Notes under the pieces: generated by a model | Databases searched by the model: none | Told to the model about the DNA's origin: nothing | What the model saw: only the letters and a program-made list of their open reading frames with translations | Shown here: piece after piece, positions 1-12,800 of the stretch | How positions within the stretch are numbered: position 1 is the first letter of the stretch | How the letters are laid out: each line of letters begins with the position of its first letter | Assembly (NCBI GenBank): GCA_007844125.1 | Contig: CM017569.1 | Coordinates: 8,336,995 to 8,400,994, forward strand | DNA: 64,000 bases | Source of the DNA: Sinonovacula constricta | Lineage: Eukaryota > Mollusca > Bivalvia > Cardiida > Solecurtidae | Reading direction: 5' to 3' | Translations under genes and position numbers: made by a program

Positions 1-1435
1 TAATTATTTTCAGATAATCTTTAATCCTTAGTCTGAAAGAAGAGAATCTTAAAGTCAGCATGTTTTGTTCTTGAAATAATAACCAGTTATGATAATTATA
101 GCGACATCCAGCTACTTTGGTGGAGGAAGACCCCAAACAAATGTCTAGGTAGAACCGCTTGTCAGCTGGAAGATATTCCCACATTAAGTTCTTCGACCCA
201 AACAGGACCTGAACCCATGCACAGTGAAGCTAAGCTGTCAGAGGACAGAAAAAATATAATCAACCAGCTTTCCAGTTACTGAAAATAGTACATTTAGTTT
301 ATTTGCAAAATAGTACATTTAGTTTATTTGCATTTACAGCTGTTGTTGTATATTTTAAAAGGTGTTGTTTTAGTTCTGTTATCATTTTTTTGGTTTAAAT
401 GTCATTCATTAAAGATGTCAAGGATTATAGTTCCATTATGTTGTGGATGCATTAAAATTTAACTTAATTTTCATGTTGTATGATAATGGGGGAAATTCGT
501 CACAATTTTGTGAGTTCATTCGACTGCTTGTGTGATTTGATCAAGGTGTATTGTGCATCGCTAAAAGAAATGAATTGGGATGGAATTGACATGAAGTTGA
601 AATAAAAGCTCCCTTGGTTAACTAAAGTGTAAAACATTTGCAAAAAAATAACTGGGTAAGTTTGTACTCATTCTCATTATTTTTAATATTCATTTGTCAA
701 TAAACAGTTTTAATGTTCATAAATCAATAAATACAATTTATAAAGGATAGATGTTATTCTTTTTTTTTCAATCCCACATTTTACAAACTGACTGCAGTGG
801 TCAACTACACCTATTCATAAGACGGAACCCTCCCGATGTTGACCAATACACAAACAGATGCAACCAACTGACAGCCTCATATAAATTCACACAGTATCAG
901 TAGTAAAACCATTCACTTACCACCAACATCAATCCATATCCAATTTATGTTATCCAGACCTCTTGTAAAGGTGAGATCAAATGGTATTGGAAATGAACAT
1001 GCAATTCAAATCTGTTGACATAGCAGAAAATCTATTAACTGAATTATTGGTGTCAAACCTTTCTTTCTAGCAAAATATTACTGCAAGGCGGTGCAAGATA
1101 CGTCCGTATATAGAACAATTTAAAACAAATTGCTGTGCACTCTGGTGCATTGCAGTATAGCAAAGGTTTGGACTGCACTCTGGGTTATTGCAAGAAAAAC
1201 TGAAATTACAGTAGAATAACATAAAAAATCTTTATCTGATAAACTGCTACGCACTGTTGTGCAATGCACTTTGGCAGGATTGTGGACGGCAATCTGGATA
1301 ATTGAAAAAAAAATATACAAAAATTTACACGAGAGTAATGGCATTTGTGCAGAAAGGGGCATTACTAAAAAATAAGAAAAGGAGAGTGACAGTTCTTGGG
1401 ACTGCATTCCATTTATTGAACATCTATCCACTATT
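1..1435. other. No gene recognised
   Basis: AT-rich sequence with no recognisable coding exon. Around 1130-1330 there are two loosely similar stretches built on a 'gtgcactctggtgcattgca'-like motif, probably decayed repeat sequence belonging to the repeat that follows. The short open frames here show no protein-like features. Confidence 0.5.
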
Positions 1436-3375
1436 AAGTTTCAAGTCAATAGCTTTGATAATGTAAAAGTACGAAAATTGAACTAAGGGTATAAACTCCG
1501 AAATCATGAAGTGTACAGTGAAGGTCCATATGCACTACACTTGGTGTAAATGAGATCTATCAACCTGCTAAGTTTCAAATCAATAGCTTTGATGACATAG
1601 GAGTTATGCTAGGGACAAGAAAATTAAACAAGAGGGCCATGATGGCCCTTAATCGCCCACCTGATGACACAGGCTTTTAGTAGGCTCAAATCTCGCATCA
1701 AGAAATAAGTTTTTTATTCAAGAAATCTTTGGTGAAAGATTGGACCATTAGTGTGGCTAGAATTTTACCAAGTAAGCCACTGAATCCACATGACTCACTT
1801 CAAATCATATGTAAGATTTCATACTGGCAAACATGCTGCTCAAGTTTGGTGAAGACTGGGCCATCAATGTAGCCTCTTAAAGTGTTTTTACAATGTTATT
1901 CTAAAATGTAACCTAGTGACCTACTTTTTGACCCCACAACGAACTTATCCAGGATTTCATGTAGACAAACATTCTGACCAAGTTTGATGAAGATTGGCCT
2001 ATAAATGTGGCCTCTAGTGTGTTCACAAGCTTTTTCTAAGATTTGACCTAGTGACCTTCTTTGTGACCCCACATGACCCAGTTGCGAACTCATCCAAGAT
2101 TTCATGCAGACAAACATTCTAAGTTTGGTGAATATTGGGCTCAAAAATGGGGCCTCTAGTGTGTTCACAAGCTTCTTCTAAGATTTGACCTAGTGACTTA
2201 CTTTATGACCCTACATGACCCAGTTGCGAACTCATCCAAGATTTCATGCAGACAAACATTCTGACTAAGTTTGGGCTATAAATGTGGTCTCTTAGTGTGT
2301 TCACAAGCTTTTTCTAAGATTTGACCTAGTGACCTACTTTGTGACCCAGTTGTGAACTCATACAAGATTTCATGCAAACATTCTAAGTTTGGTGAAGATT
2401 GGGCTATAAATGTGGTCTCTAGTGTGTTCACAAGCTTTGACCTAGTGACCTACTTTGTGACCCCATTACGAACTCAACCAAAATATCATGCAAACATTCT
2501 GACCAAGCTTGGTGAAGATTGGGCTATAAATGTGGTCTTTAGTGTGTTCACAAGTTTTTCCTAAAATTTGACCAAGTGACCCCAGATGACCCAATAATGA
2601 ACTCATCCAAGATTTCATGCCGACAATCATTCTGACCAAGTTTGATGAAGATTGGATAAAAATTGTGGCTTCTAGTGTGTTCACAAGCTAAAATGTTGAC
2701 GACGAACGAAGCGGTATCAAGAAAGCTCCCCTTGAGCACATTGTGCTCAGGTGAACTAACAAAGGGGCATAGCTAAAAATCATTAAGTACATATTTACGA
2801 TTCCTGTTCACTGCCTTTTGTCTCAATAAGACCTATCTATGTATAAAGTTGATAATGTAGGAGTTATGGTCCGGACAAGAAAATTAAGCAAAGGGCAATA
2901 ACTAAAAAATCATGATGGGCAGGGTGATGGTTCTTGTGCATGGCATTCGCCTAATTGAGATCTATCAACCTAGGAAGTTTCAAGCTTTGATAATGTAGAA
3001 GTAATGCTGGGGACAAGAAAATTAAATAAAGAAGCATAACTCTAAAATCATAAATAAAAGTATACAGTTCCTGTGCACTGCACTCTGTCTCAATAAGACT
3101 ATCTATGAATCAAATGTCAAGACAATAGCTTTGATAATGTAGGAGTTATGCTCAAGACAAACAAAGGGCAATAATTCCAACATCATGACATGCAATATGA
3201 TGGTTCTAAGGCACTGCATTTCGCCTCAATGAGGTCTATCCACCTATGAAGTTTCAAGTCAATAGCTTTGATAGTGTTGGAGTTATGCTCCAGACAAACA
3301 TCTGGATGCCACCCGCCTGCTATGGTTGATCCCATAATACTTCCTGTCTTCGGCGGGTGTATAAAAAGTAACTAA
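1436..3375. repeat. Degenerate tandem repeat (about 140-190 bp units) ending in a hairpin, split by a younger insertion
   Basis: A recurring block reads 'tttcaagtcaatagctttga', then 'aggagttatgctc', 'gacaagaaaattaa', 'aaagggcaataactc' and 'gagatctatcaacct'. Copies lie near 1440, 1570, 2980, 3110 and 3250. The array ends in a perfect 8-bp stem, CACCCGCC (3310-3317) with GGCGGGTG (3352-3359), which looks like an element terminus. The array is interrupted between 'gacaagaaaattaa' (about 1626) and 'aaaggggcatag' (2761) by the element at 1630-2759. Those two flanks rejoin into the normal unit seen at 2875-2910. Non-coding; its class is not determined. Confidence 0.6.
1630..2759. mobile_element. 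Non-autonomous repeat element with internal tandem core (pearl/Helentron-like style), copy A
   Basis: Starts with a near-palindrome GAGGGCCATGATGGCCC and ends with a TTGAGCACATTGTGCTCA hairpin followed by GGTGAACTAAC. Between them are about six imperfect copies of a 115-145 bp unit containing 'aactcatccaagatttcatg', 'tggtgaagattgggctataa' and 'cctctagtgtgttcacaagc'. The same termini and core recur in copy B (4706-5622), so this is a dispersed element and not a local satellite. Fixed ends around a variable tandem core recall bivalve 'pearl' elements; that assignment is inference. The short minus-strand frames across it are repeat artefacts. Confidence 0.65.
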
Positions 3376-3620
3376 ATAAGACCAAAGGCTAGAAATTAAC
3401 TTTTCTTTTATTTAAAACAAATACAATGACAATGTGACATGATTCTAATTACAGTACATGTGAACATGAGAAGCGTGATAAGCAAATGTATATAAAAAAA
3501 TTACAACACTCTCCAATAGTCCATAATAAGTGTTATCAAAATGTCCCAATTTTGTGACTGCAAACGTTATTCCTTTAAAAAACCCAATTATTTGCAAGCC
3601 AAAGTACTCTATCCAAAATG

Positions 3621-3626
3621 TTTATT
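3621..3626 (-). promoter_or_regulatory. Candidate poly(A) signal of SNRPG
   Basis: AATAAA on the minus strand, about 180 nt downstream of the SNRPG stop codon. A second possible signal lies near 3406-3411. The interval 3376-3803 is read as 3' UTR and flank; nothing else is visible in it. Confidence 0.45.
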
Positions 3627-3803
3627 CATCACTGGATACATTTTGCTGCCATAATGTGTAGACAACACCATAGTCCAATTCACTAACTGTAGGCTTTGCT
3701 TAAAAACAACAACCAGAATCTCCAGTTGTATTGGCATTGAAGTTACTTTCAGGTTCTTGTATGTTGAGATGAAGTGAGCTGCCTCTTTAAGTGTATTCCA
3801 CTA

Positions 3804-6800
3804 TCAGACCCGGTCCAATGCTTCCAGAATGATGATACTGTTGCCTCGAACAACCTGCTCAAGGAAAGTTAGATTAAATGTAATAAACTATTATTATAAT
3901 GTTGAAAACAATACTTGCTTTGTCATTAAATATGTATTTCTGCTTGAAGCATTTCCTACCAAGAATCTTAGTAATACAGAAAAGTCAGAAACAGATTCTA
4001 CTTGTCTCACTGTATGCCTGTCTTTACTGCTGTATCATAATATGGACACAAGACGATGCCAGACTTAGACATAGCCACAACATCTTGACAATTTGTACAT
4101 GTAAACCCTACAAGCAGGATAAATGTTAGAATAGTAATTATATTAACAACAAAGGCAAGTTTCCTAAAGATAATTCAATTAAAAACTTTCAGCAAACAAG
4201 ATGATGGCCCAGTATTATTAATGTTGGCTCAGAAATCTAGCAAACAACATCTCAAGGGGACTTTACAAGGTGTCCTTGAAGATGCAGCTCAAGCTGCCAA
4301 TTTATAACTCAGCTTTGGTTTGAGTCTCAGTTGGGACAATACTTTCATGTAGGGGAAAAACTTCCAGCTGTGGGGTGCTGGTAGATCAACATGACAGTTA
4401 CAGCAGGGGGTCTTCCTTGATTAGCAAGACCTGAATGTTGCCAAACGGACATTGTAAAAATTGCTCAATAAGAACGTACCACCATGCCAATGGCATGTTT
4501 CTCTCCAGTCTTGGTTTCCTCCACTGTCTCATCTATGACCAGGTTCATGAAAGGATCAAACCCCCGCAGGATCCCACTGACCTTTCGTCCTCCATTTAGC
4601 TTTACTGTAACAGTAATAGGGAATTATTTACTTACAAGTATAAACGCCTTAACATTACAGTTACTAATCTATCAGATTCTGGTTCATTTCAATCATATCT
4701 AATCACAAACAAGAGGGCCATGATGGCCCTTAATCTGAGGACACAGGCTTTTGTAGGCTCATATCTGGCATCAAGTCATAAGAGTTATTTACTTTAGAAA
4801 TCTTTGGTAAAGATTGGACCATTAGTGAGGCCACTGGGTTAATAACATTTTCTAGAATTTTACCTAGTGACCTACTGAATCCACATGACCAACATTAAAA
4901 TATATGTAAGATTTAATATGGGCAATCATTCTGGTCATGTTTGGTGAAGAATAGCCCATCAATGCAGCCTCTAAAAATTTTCACAAGGTTTTTCTAAAAT
5001 TCGACCTAATTACCTACTTTTTGACCACACTTGACCCAATAATACTCTCATCCAAATTTCATTCAGACAGTCTGATCAAGTTTATTGAAGATAGGGCTAT
5101 GAATGTGGCCTCTAGTGTGTTCACATTCTTTTTCTAAGTTTTGACCTAGTGACCTTTTTTTGACCCCACGTGACCCAATAACGTACTCGTCCAAGATTTT
5201 ATGCGGACAAACATTTTAACCAAGTTTGATGAAGATTGGCCTGTAAATGTGGCCTCTAGTTTGTTTACAAGCTTTTTTTTTAAATTTGACTTAGTGACCT
5301 ACTTTTTGAACCCATGTGACCCAATAACGAACTTATCCAAGATTTCATGCAGACAAACATTCTGACCAAGTTTGATGAAGATTGGCCTATAAATGTGGCC
5401 TTTAGTGTGTTCACAAGCCTTTTCTAAGATTTGACCTAGAGACCTACTTTTTGACCCAACGTAACCCAGTTACAAACTCATCTAAGATTTTATGCAGATA
5501 AACATTCAGTTTGACGAAGATTGGATAAAAAAAACTATGGCCTCTAGTGTGTTAAGAGCTTAAACGTCGGATGACGGACGAAGCGGTATCAAAAAAGTTC
5601 ACATTGAGCTCAGGTGAGCTGAAAAGCACAAGAAAGGTACATATCAAATATATGTTTGTTACAACAAATCAGATCATGAACATTAATCGTTTCTGTTTTA
5701 AGTAAGGGGATGGGATTAGCCAGCATTTTTGTCCATACTGCGAAGCAACATTTCTATCATTATAGCACAGGGGCACTTATGAGGTGCCCAGGGACTGAAC
5801 CGGCTGGTCCATTATACTGACACAGACGAGTCAGGCGTAATGCTGTCCCCTTAGCCCCGAGCCTTAGAAGGGAAGCCACTACTACCAACTTTAAAGTCTT
5901 TGGTATGACCCGGCCGGGGTTCGAACCCACGACCTCCTGATCAGCAAGCCGACGTTCTACCACTTGAGCTATTGCGGCCAGAGGTTTGTTTTAAGTATAT
6001 ATAAGTGATTAACTTAAGAACCCCAACAAGTGTCAGGTATGAATGGGGAAATGTCTTGGGAGGATGAGTGGTTTATTGGCTTGCTGTATGAAGCAACAAC
6101 TAAAAATGGCCCTGCTCACCTTACAAAAACATTTCTCAGTTGAAATTTTGCTCTCAGCTCAAATTTTGTCACCCAGGGACTTCTTACTAGGAAATACTTC
6201 AACAATTCCAATATGTCACAAATCATTAACCTGACAATGCTTATAGAGCTTCTCACTTATAAAACTATTCGCTTATAAAACGGGGCGCCACTACTTCACT
6301 TTGGAAATCGCCAGTTTCGGCTTTGACCCTTTAATAAGACAAGGCGAAAAAAAGACAAGAAAAGTCATGCTGTCTCAACGAAAGGGTTAATTGGTAAACA
6401 GGGACTGTAGTTTTCACATGTTGCGTGATGTGTTAAATCTCATCTGCATGAACATCCTGTAGTGCGTGGCGGCACGTCATTAATTTCTTTGATCTACGTC
6501 ACCAAGTCTGGCAAGACTGTTGACACTACACGATATATATTGGGGAACAGTGGACTGTCCTTGTGTACATGCTACCAATCAATAATTTCATTGAGAAATG
6601 TAATCGGCAGCTGCTTATAAAAACACATCGTTCACACCCTCACTGTCAAACTGTTCCTTAGATAAAACTGCTCCAATTGATATCACATTGACAACAGCTT
6701 ATCTCAGAGTCAGTCAACTTGACCTATGTAATGAGGCAAGTATACACAGAAACACCAAGTAAATTACAGCTTGGTGTATCTGGCTGACTGAAGTTGAAAG

Positions 6801-9800
6801 TTTGTTTCAGTTTTTAAGAACGGATAATAAGTCGTCAGGGCTTTCCCCAGGCAACTATGGCATACCGGCGCCGGAATGCCTTAATTTCTAAACTGTCATT
6901 TGCGGGACGCTTACAATCTGCCGGTATGCCATAAATCTTGGCCGGGATGCTTTCAAGATTCAATTAACAAGGTCAATAAACATGTCTAATTATGTAACTT
7001 TCAAGCTGATATCACGTGTTCTCCGATATTGTTAAGCGTCTGCTGATAAAGATCACTCTTTACAATATTTAATGAGCGTCTGCTGCATTCTATACAAAGA
7101 TGATGACGTCACTCCGTAAAAGTCTTCTCTGTACTAGGACGCAGGATTCACCCCTGTTTAGGGTAATTGTGCTTCCGCAAAATAGTTCCGCATAGGATTG
7201 ACGATATGTGAAAACGACTTCAAATATGCGTATACGATGTAAAGTTAACTGTATAATATCACTTAAAATGTATATCCGCATATTAAGTTTATTTACTTGT
7301 GACAAAAAGCAATTGTTAAGAGCAGGTCGATCTTTCTACTTTCACTTTCTCTAGTAGCGTAAGTGCACATGTCAGTAAGACAGGTGCGTACACATTGGCG
7401 TCTGCTGTGTATCAGAAGTCGGATACAATATTAAATGAGTGTCTGTTGAAAACTGAGAATCAACCAATTAAGAACAGATTATCTCGGCAGTTATGATGGA
7501 CGAAATGAGATTAAAGTCGGTATATTGTTCTTTGATTACCTGCTAACTGTGAAAAGGTGTGAGCGCTGATCAGATAAGAAAGTGGCAATTGATATTCTTA
7601 TCACTTTAATTAACAGGTGATTAAAGAAGTTTTATAACAAATTATACCCAAATAAAAAACTATATTACAGTAATTAATTAAAAGATTCCCACCCCAACCT
7701 CTATAAAATCTCATGTGTTGGGCTGCTATTGCCCACATCAACTGCAGACTGCGAGAGAGGCTTCTCTACACTGAAGCGGATCAAGACAGAACATAGAAAC
7801 AGCCTAAGCAACAAAGTGCTTAACAGTCTTCTGTCAATTTCTATAAATGGGCCTGCTATTGAGAAATTTGACTTCTCCACATGTGTTGAAGTGTGGCATG
7901 ATGGCAAAAGCAGAAGGTCTGCAATCTAGACCTGTCTATGTGGACTAATGTTAGATAATTTGCAGCAATTGTGGCCTGTTTTATTGACTGACTCTGTTAG
8001 TTTTGTGAAGTGTGCTTTAAAAATGTGCTGCATTCTAATAATACAATAAAAACTTAGAATACTATATTGCTTTGTGCTAAATATGTATTAATACATTTGT
8101 AAGATGCAACATATCAACCATGTAAATTTTGCGCGAATTTGCATGTCGCGCATAGGGTGCCAGGATGCCTTAAAAAATTTCTGTGGAAGGCCCTGGTCAT
8201 GTTTCATGCAGAACAAAGGGAAATGTATGTGAGACAGTTAATTGTTTACAGACATACGTCAAAGGCCAATTAAGGTAAATTATTGGGGATCGATAATGAT
8301 GAAGCGTTGGTTAATTGCATAACCACTTACAAGTTTTTGCTAGGTCACTAGATCCCGCCTATAAGACGAGTCCCACACTTTGAACCTAAATTTTGAGGAA
8401 AAATCCCCGTCTTATAAGTCAGAAAATATGGTAGTTATTGATATCTGATGAGCTGCTTAAAATAAGAGTCAAAACTAGGTAGTCATAACTAGGTAGTCAA
8501 ATTTTAAGCAAAATCTCGGCTGAGAAATGTTTCTGCATGTGGTGTTTAGTGCCTAAAAATATAATGTAAAAATGTACTTACATGCCAGTCTCTTTTCCAT
8601 ATATCTGAAACATGCCAAACAAAACAAGTGTAATAACTTAGAATATGATCAACTTAGTTATATTATTATCTTTACAAGTTAAAATAATCTCTGAGGCTCT
8701 GTTGACTACCATCTCAATAAAAAGAAAAATCCATTTTAAAAAGTGTATTATCAAGGCCAGAGATATTTTTCCAAGACAAACAGACATTGCTTAATAATTG
8801 GCATAACCGCCATCCTTATGAAATCCAAAGTAGCAGCTACTATCAGTTTTCAGCTGTTTACAAAGCCTAGTACAAAAAAACAACATTGTTTTTACTTTCA
8901 AGGAGACCTGGCCACACATAGTCACATTACTAATTGGCCATTAAAGGTGGTATCCCAAACTGTGAAATGATAATGAAGAAAATGTAAATAATGTATGGAT
9001 TACTTGAAAGGTCTGCCAAAAACGGCTTGTTGATTGTTATAGCTTTATTTTGGAGTTTCCTTATAAGACCAAAACATGGAACCAGTGGGATGAATGATGT
9101 CTGCATATTCAGCAGTTACCTCTTTCCAAAACTAGCTATATCAGCATGCATCACTGACTGGCTGTACTAAAGTATTAAGTGCTTATTAATGTGCACTACA
9201 GTATTGCAGCACTTCCACTATTTTTTTTATTAAAGTAAAGTCTTCCAAGTGTTGATTTTGGGAAGTCCCAGGTGCTTTTTTCGGAAGTCCCAGAGCAAGC
9301 ATACTACAAATGCAGAACCACCATAACATGTGTACATATGTGTGTGTGTCATATGTTCACCCTTGTTATTAACATATTTAATGTTTCATGTATATATTAA
9401 TATGAACCCTTTGGTGCTGTCTATATTGATGTAATGTATATTGCAAACCTTTATAAAGTAACTTTCATTTGTTATATGGTCTACAAAATGTGCTTATTTA
9501 ACTCATTGAGCCCTACAGCCAATAAACTAGTCCTCCCCTAGAGGCATTTTCGCAGTCATCCCCTACACCTGATGGGGGTCTTATCTGCACCTCATGCGTA
9601 AACATCTGGTGTAAGATATTGGGGGTGTATGTATACACGACACAATAAACATGTCATTTTGGATATACTCTAAAAGTAAATTTTTCGCATACTTGTAGCA
9701 CAGAAAGTGCTTTACACAACTGTGTAATTTTTAACATTGTAAGAAAAGAAATACTTCATAAAAGAGCGAAAATGACTGAAATCTGAAGAACAAGTAAGAT

Positions 9801-12800
9801 TAATAATACCAAAATTAACACATTTTAAATGATTAAAATAAAATATAATTGACCTCATCAAGTTTTTTAATGTTTATAACGTAAATAACACTGCTTTATA
9901 TAAAAAATTATATGAGTAACTTTTAAAACAGATTGATTTTGATTGAAAGTTGCGATTTACTGGCGGTATGAGAACATGGGTGCAAGTAGAAAATTTTGAA
10001 AAACCTGAACTTTTGGCTGGGGGCCTGTGGGCCGCTAGGGCCCCCAGTGGTCCAGGGCAATGCCCTGGCTAGGGGTCCAGGGGGCCGGAGGCCCCCGGAA
10101 ACTCCTGGTTTTTAGCACATTATACAAGACCTTGACAAGTCATTTTCTGATACAACAACCTGATTGTCTGATGGAAATATAGCAATATGTTATGCCCTAT
10201 TATTGAATATCAATGAATACTTGACAAAATAAATCCAGTTTCAACTTATATTTATTTTGAAACGTTCATATTTCTCTTTTACATGTACACATAAATGAAT
10301 GCTCTAATAAGTAAATACATTAACAAAACATTATTTATAGTGACACTTGTGATGACTAGAAGACTCATTTTTAAGTTGTTTTTTATGCATTTCTTCCCGC
10401 TTGACCCGTATTTGATGGTTTTGGCACAACACTCGCAGAAAGCTACACCCGCTATGACAGGCTTTTTCAGCCATTGTTCCCATTTGTCGCCAGCTGTGTC
10501 TACTTCAGATAACCATTCCCAACGCCACTTGTTCTTTGATCCTTTTTCTAATTCCTTGATGTCATACCCAGCGGGTAAAAACTTCATGTTCCTATATTAC
10601 TTACTTATTTGGACTTATTTACCCTCGCCGTTAATTATAAATTATTTGGCGAGCAAATTCCTATATTTTGTTTTCTATCTCTATTAATATCAATGTTGTT
10701 TACGTCCTCCATGTATGATAATTCGTCTGAAAGCGCTTATTTCATTGGACGGTTATAATAAGATAGCGAATCAAATTTGCTCTTACAATCAACACGTTTA
10801 TCGCGCCAACCGCATTTCAGAACGCGCTTTTTAATTGGGTTGCTATAATAAGACAGCCATTCTTTTAATTGGGTTGCTATAATAAGACAGCCAATCTTTA
10901 AGTTTGTGAAGTTCAGATAGCCGTGTTTGGTAATTTTCGGCACTGGCCGGTCTAGTCCGGCAAGCTCATTAACGAATCGTTATTTTCGTGAAATTTAAGT
11001 GTCAGTTGTCCGAAGTTGCATCGTACATCACACGGTAAAGTCCGTGAAAAGGTCGAAAACAAGCACATGCAAATTAATTCTTAAAATAGACAATTAGAAT
11101 GTTTACGTGGTTGAAATCGAAACGAACTTAATTTCAGAGCAGGAGTAGGTCTATACCCCCCCCCCCCCCCCCCCCCCCCCGAAAATCTCAACGGATTTGC
11201 ACGATTTGGGAAAATGGCCCTTGGCGTCCTGGAAAACCCGGAAGTACCGGCATATGCCGGAAAACTTGCACCCATGTGAGAAAATAACGCTCTTAAACTT
11301 CATTTGATTGAAAACTTCAGCGATTTCCAAGAGTTAGCTTTTGTGTTTTGATCTATTGATATTTGCAATTATCATATAATTATTGGATCTAACACAGGTA
11401 ATTCCACATATCCGCTGATACATATGCGTAAAAGTAAGAATTTTAAAGCTAACAGTAAGGCACATCGCCGTTTTTCTTTGTCTCGACATAATTAATGCAT
11501 TGTGTACACATCCGGGTTACATGAAATTCCAATACATGATGTAATGACCATTCTGATTGGCTGAAATTTGATGTATTAATTAATCATTTCAAAAGTGCAT
11601 TTCAAAAAGGATTTAAGCCGATAGATTTAGATTAAGATGACATCTGCATTTACGATACTGCGATGTACTTGATTGGCCGAGAACCGTAAATGTTTGAAAA
11701 CAGGATTTTCAACCAGCATGTATGATGCGCGCATAAAAGTAGCATTAGTCAGTAGTCTCGGGACGCATTAATGTGGCACTTGGAGCCAGACACAGGTAAA
11801 ATGCGACGCGATAAGGCGTCTCCCGGCATGATGGGACTGTTGAGTTAAAGTATTCAACTGTTTTTGTTACTTTCAAACATCTAAGTTTGCCATCTTGCTT
11901 TCATAATAAATAAGCTGTTAAATTAGACATCTTTAAGGGTTGACCTTGACAAATTGATATAAATGATCAGTCTTACTGATCCTGTTTATTAACATAGGAA
12001 TCGTTATTATTAACCGCTATCTGCTTTCAATTATAATTAAATACAAGTCAAAACTAAGCTGGCTTCAGTGCCTCAGCAACCTCAGACTTGCTTAACTTGA
12101 GCATCTAAGAAAAATCAATATCTAGAATACAGGCTGTGCCAGTTGGCAAAGCGTCTCAAATTTAAAAATTAATGGATGGAATTTATACCCATAAGCCTTT
12201 GATGGAAGTCTTTATTTTAAATGAAAATTTCAGGTTGAGTGATATAGGTGTAGCCTCGTAGGGCTAAATCCCTTCCAGTCACTTTGACATAGGTGGCCCA
12301 GATTCCTATCTGGGGTGACAGTATAAGGCCTGTGGTAACACCAATCACCAATGTTGTTTAAAAAAAACACGTTGACATACACCCTTGCTTATACCCAAAT
12401 ACTTGTTTCTATAAATGGGTAGCCCTTATCAGTATATTGTCATAAGGTGCATTGCAGTATAAGATTTTCTCACATGTTTTTTTTTTTTTTTCAGTGAATG
12501 TTGCACTAAACTAATATTAGCTTGACTTGAACCCCATTGTCCGACAACTGTCAGATTAAAGGTGGGTACAAAATAATACAAACGCCTGGTTGTGGTTTTT
12601 TCCCTAAGTCTAAGCTCACGGTGCAATTGAACATTTTTTCTTATTTGTTTGAAGTGTTTAGAATAAAGAATCCGTTTCGGTATTTACATAAAAAGTAATT
12701 TGACATCCTTAAAAGCGCTAAAAGATTGAACAATGTAATCTAGCCGAAACCAACCGCAAAAGGGTTGTACCTTTTCTTGTGTATCGTTTGTTAGGCAACG

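Noticed and set aside
4484..4702. Plus-strand frame of 72 codons
   Set aside because: Shadow of SNRPG exon 3, which is on the minus strand.
8340..8435. pogo/Tigger-like transposon end (CCCCGTCTTATAAGTC)
   Set aside because: Suggestive of a known type of transposon terminus, but the partner end near 6270 is too degraded and no target duplication could be defined.
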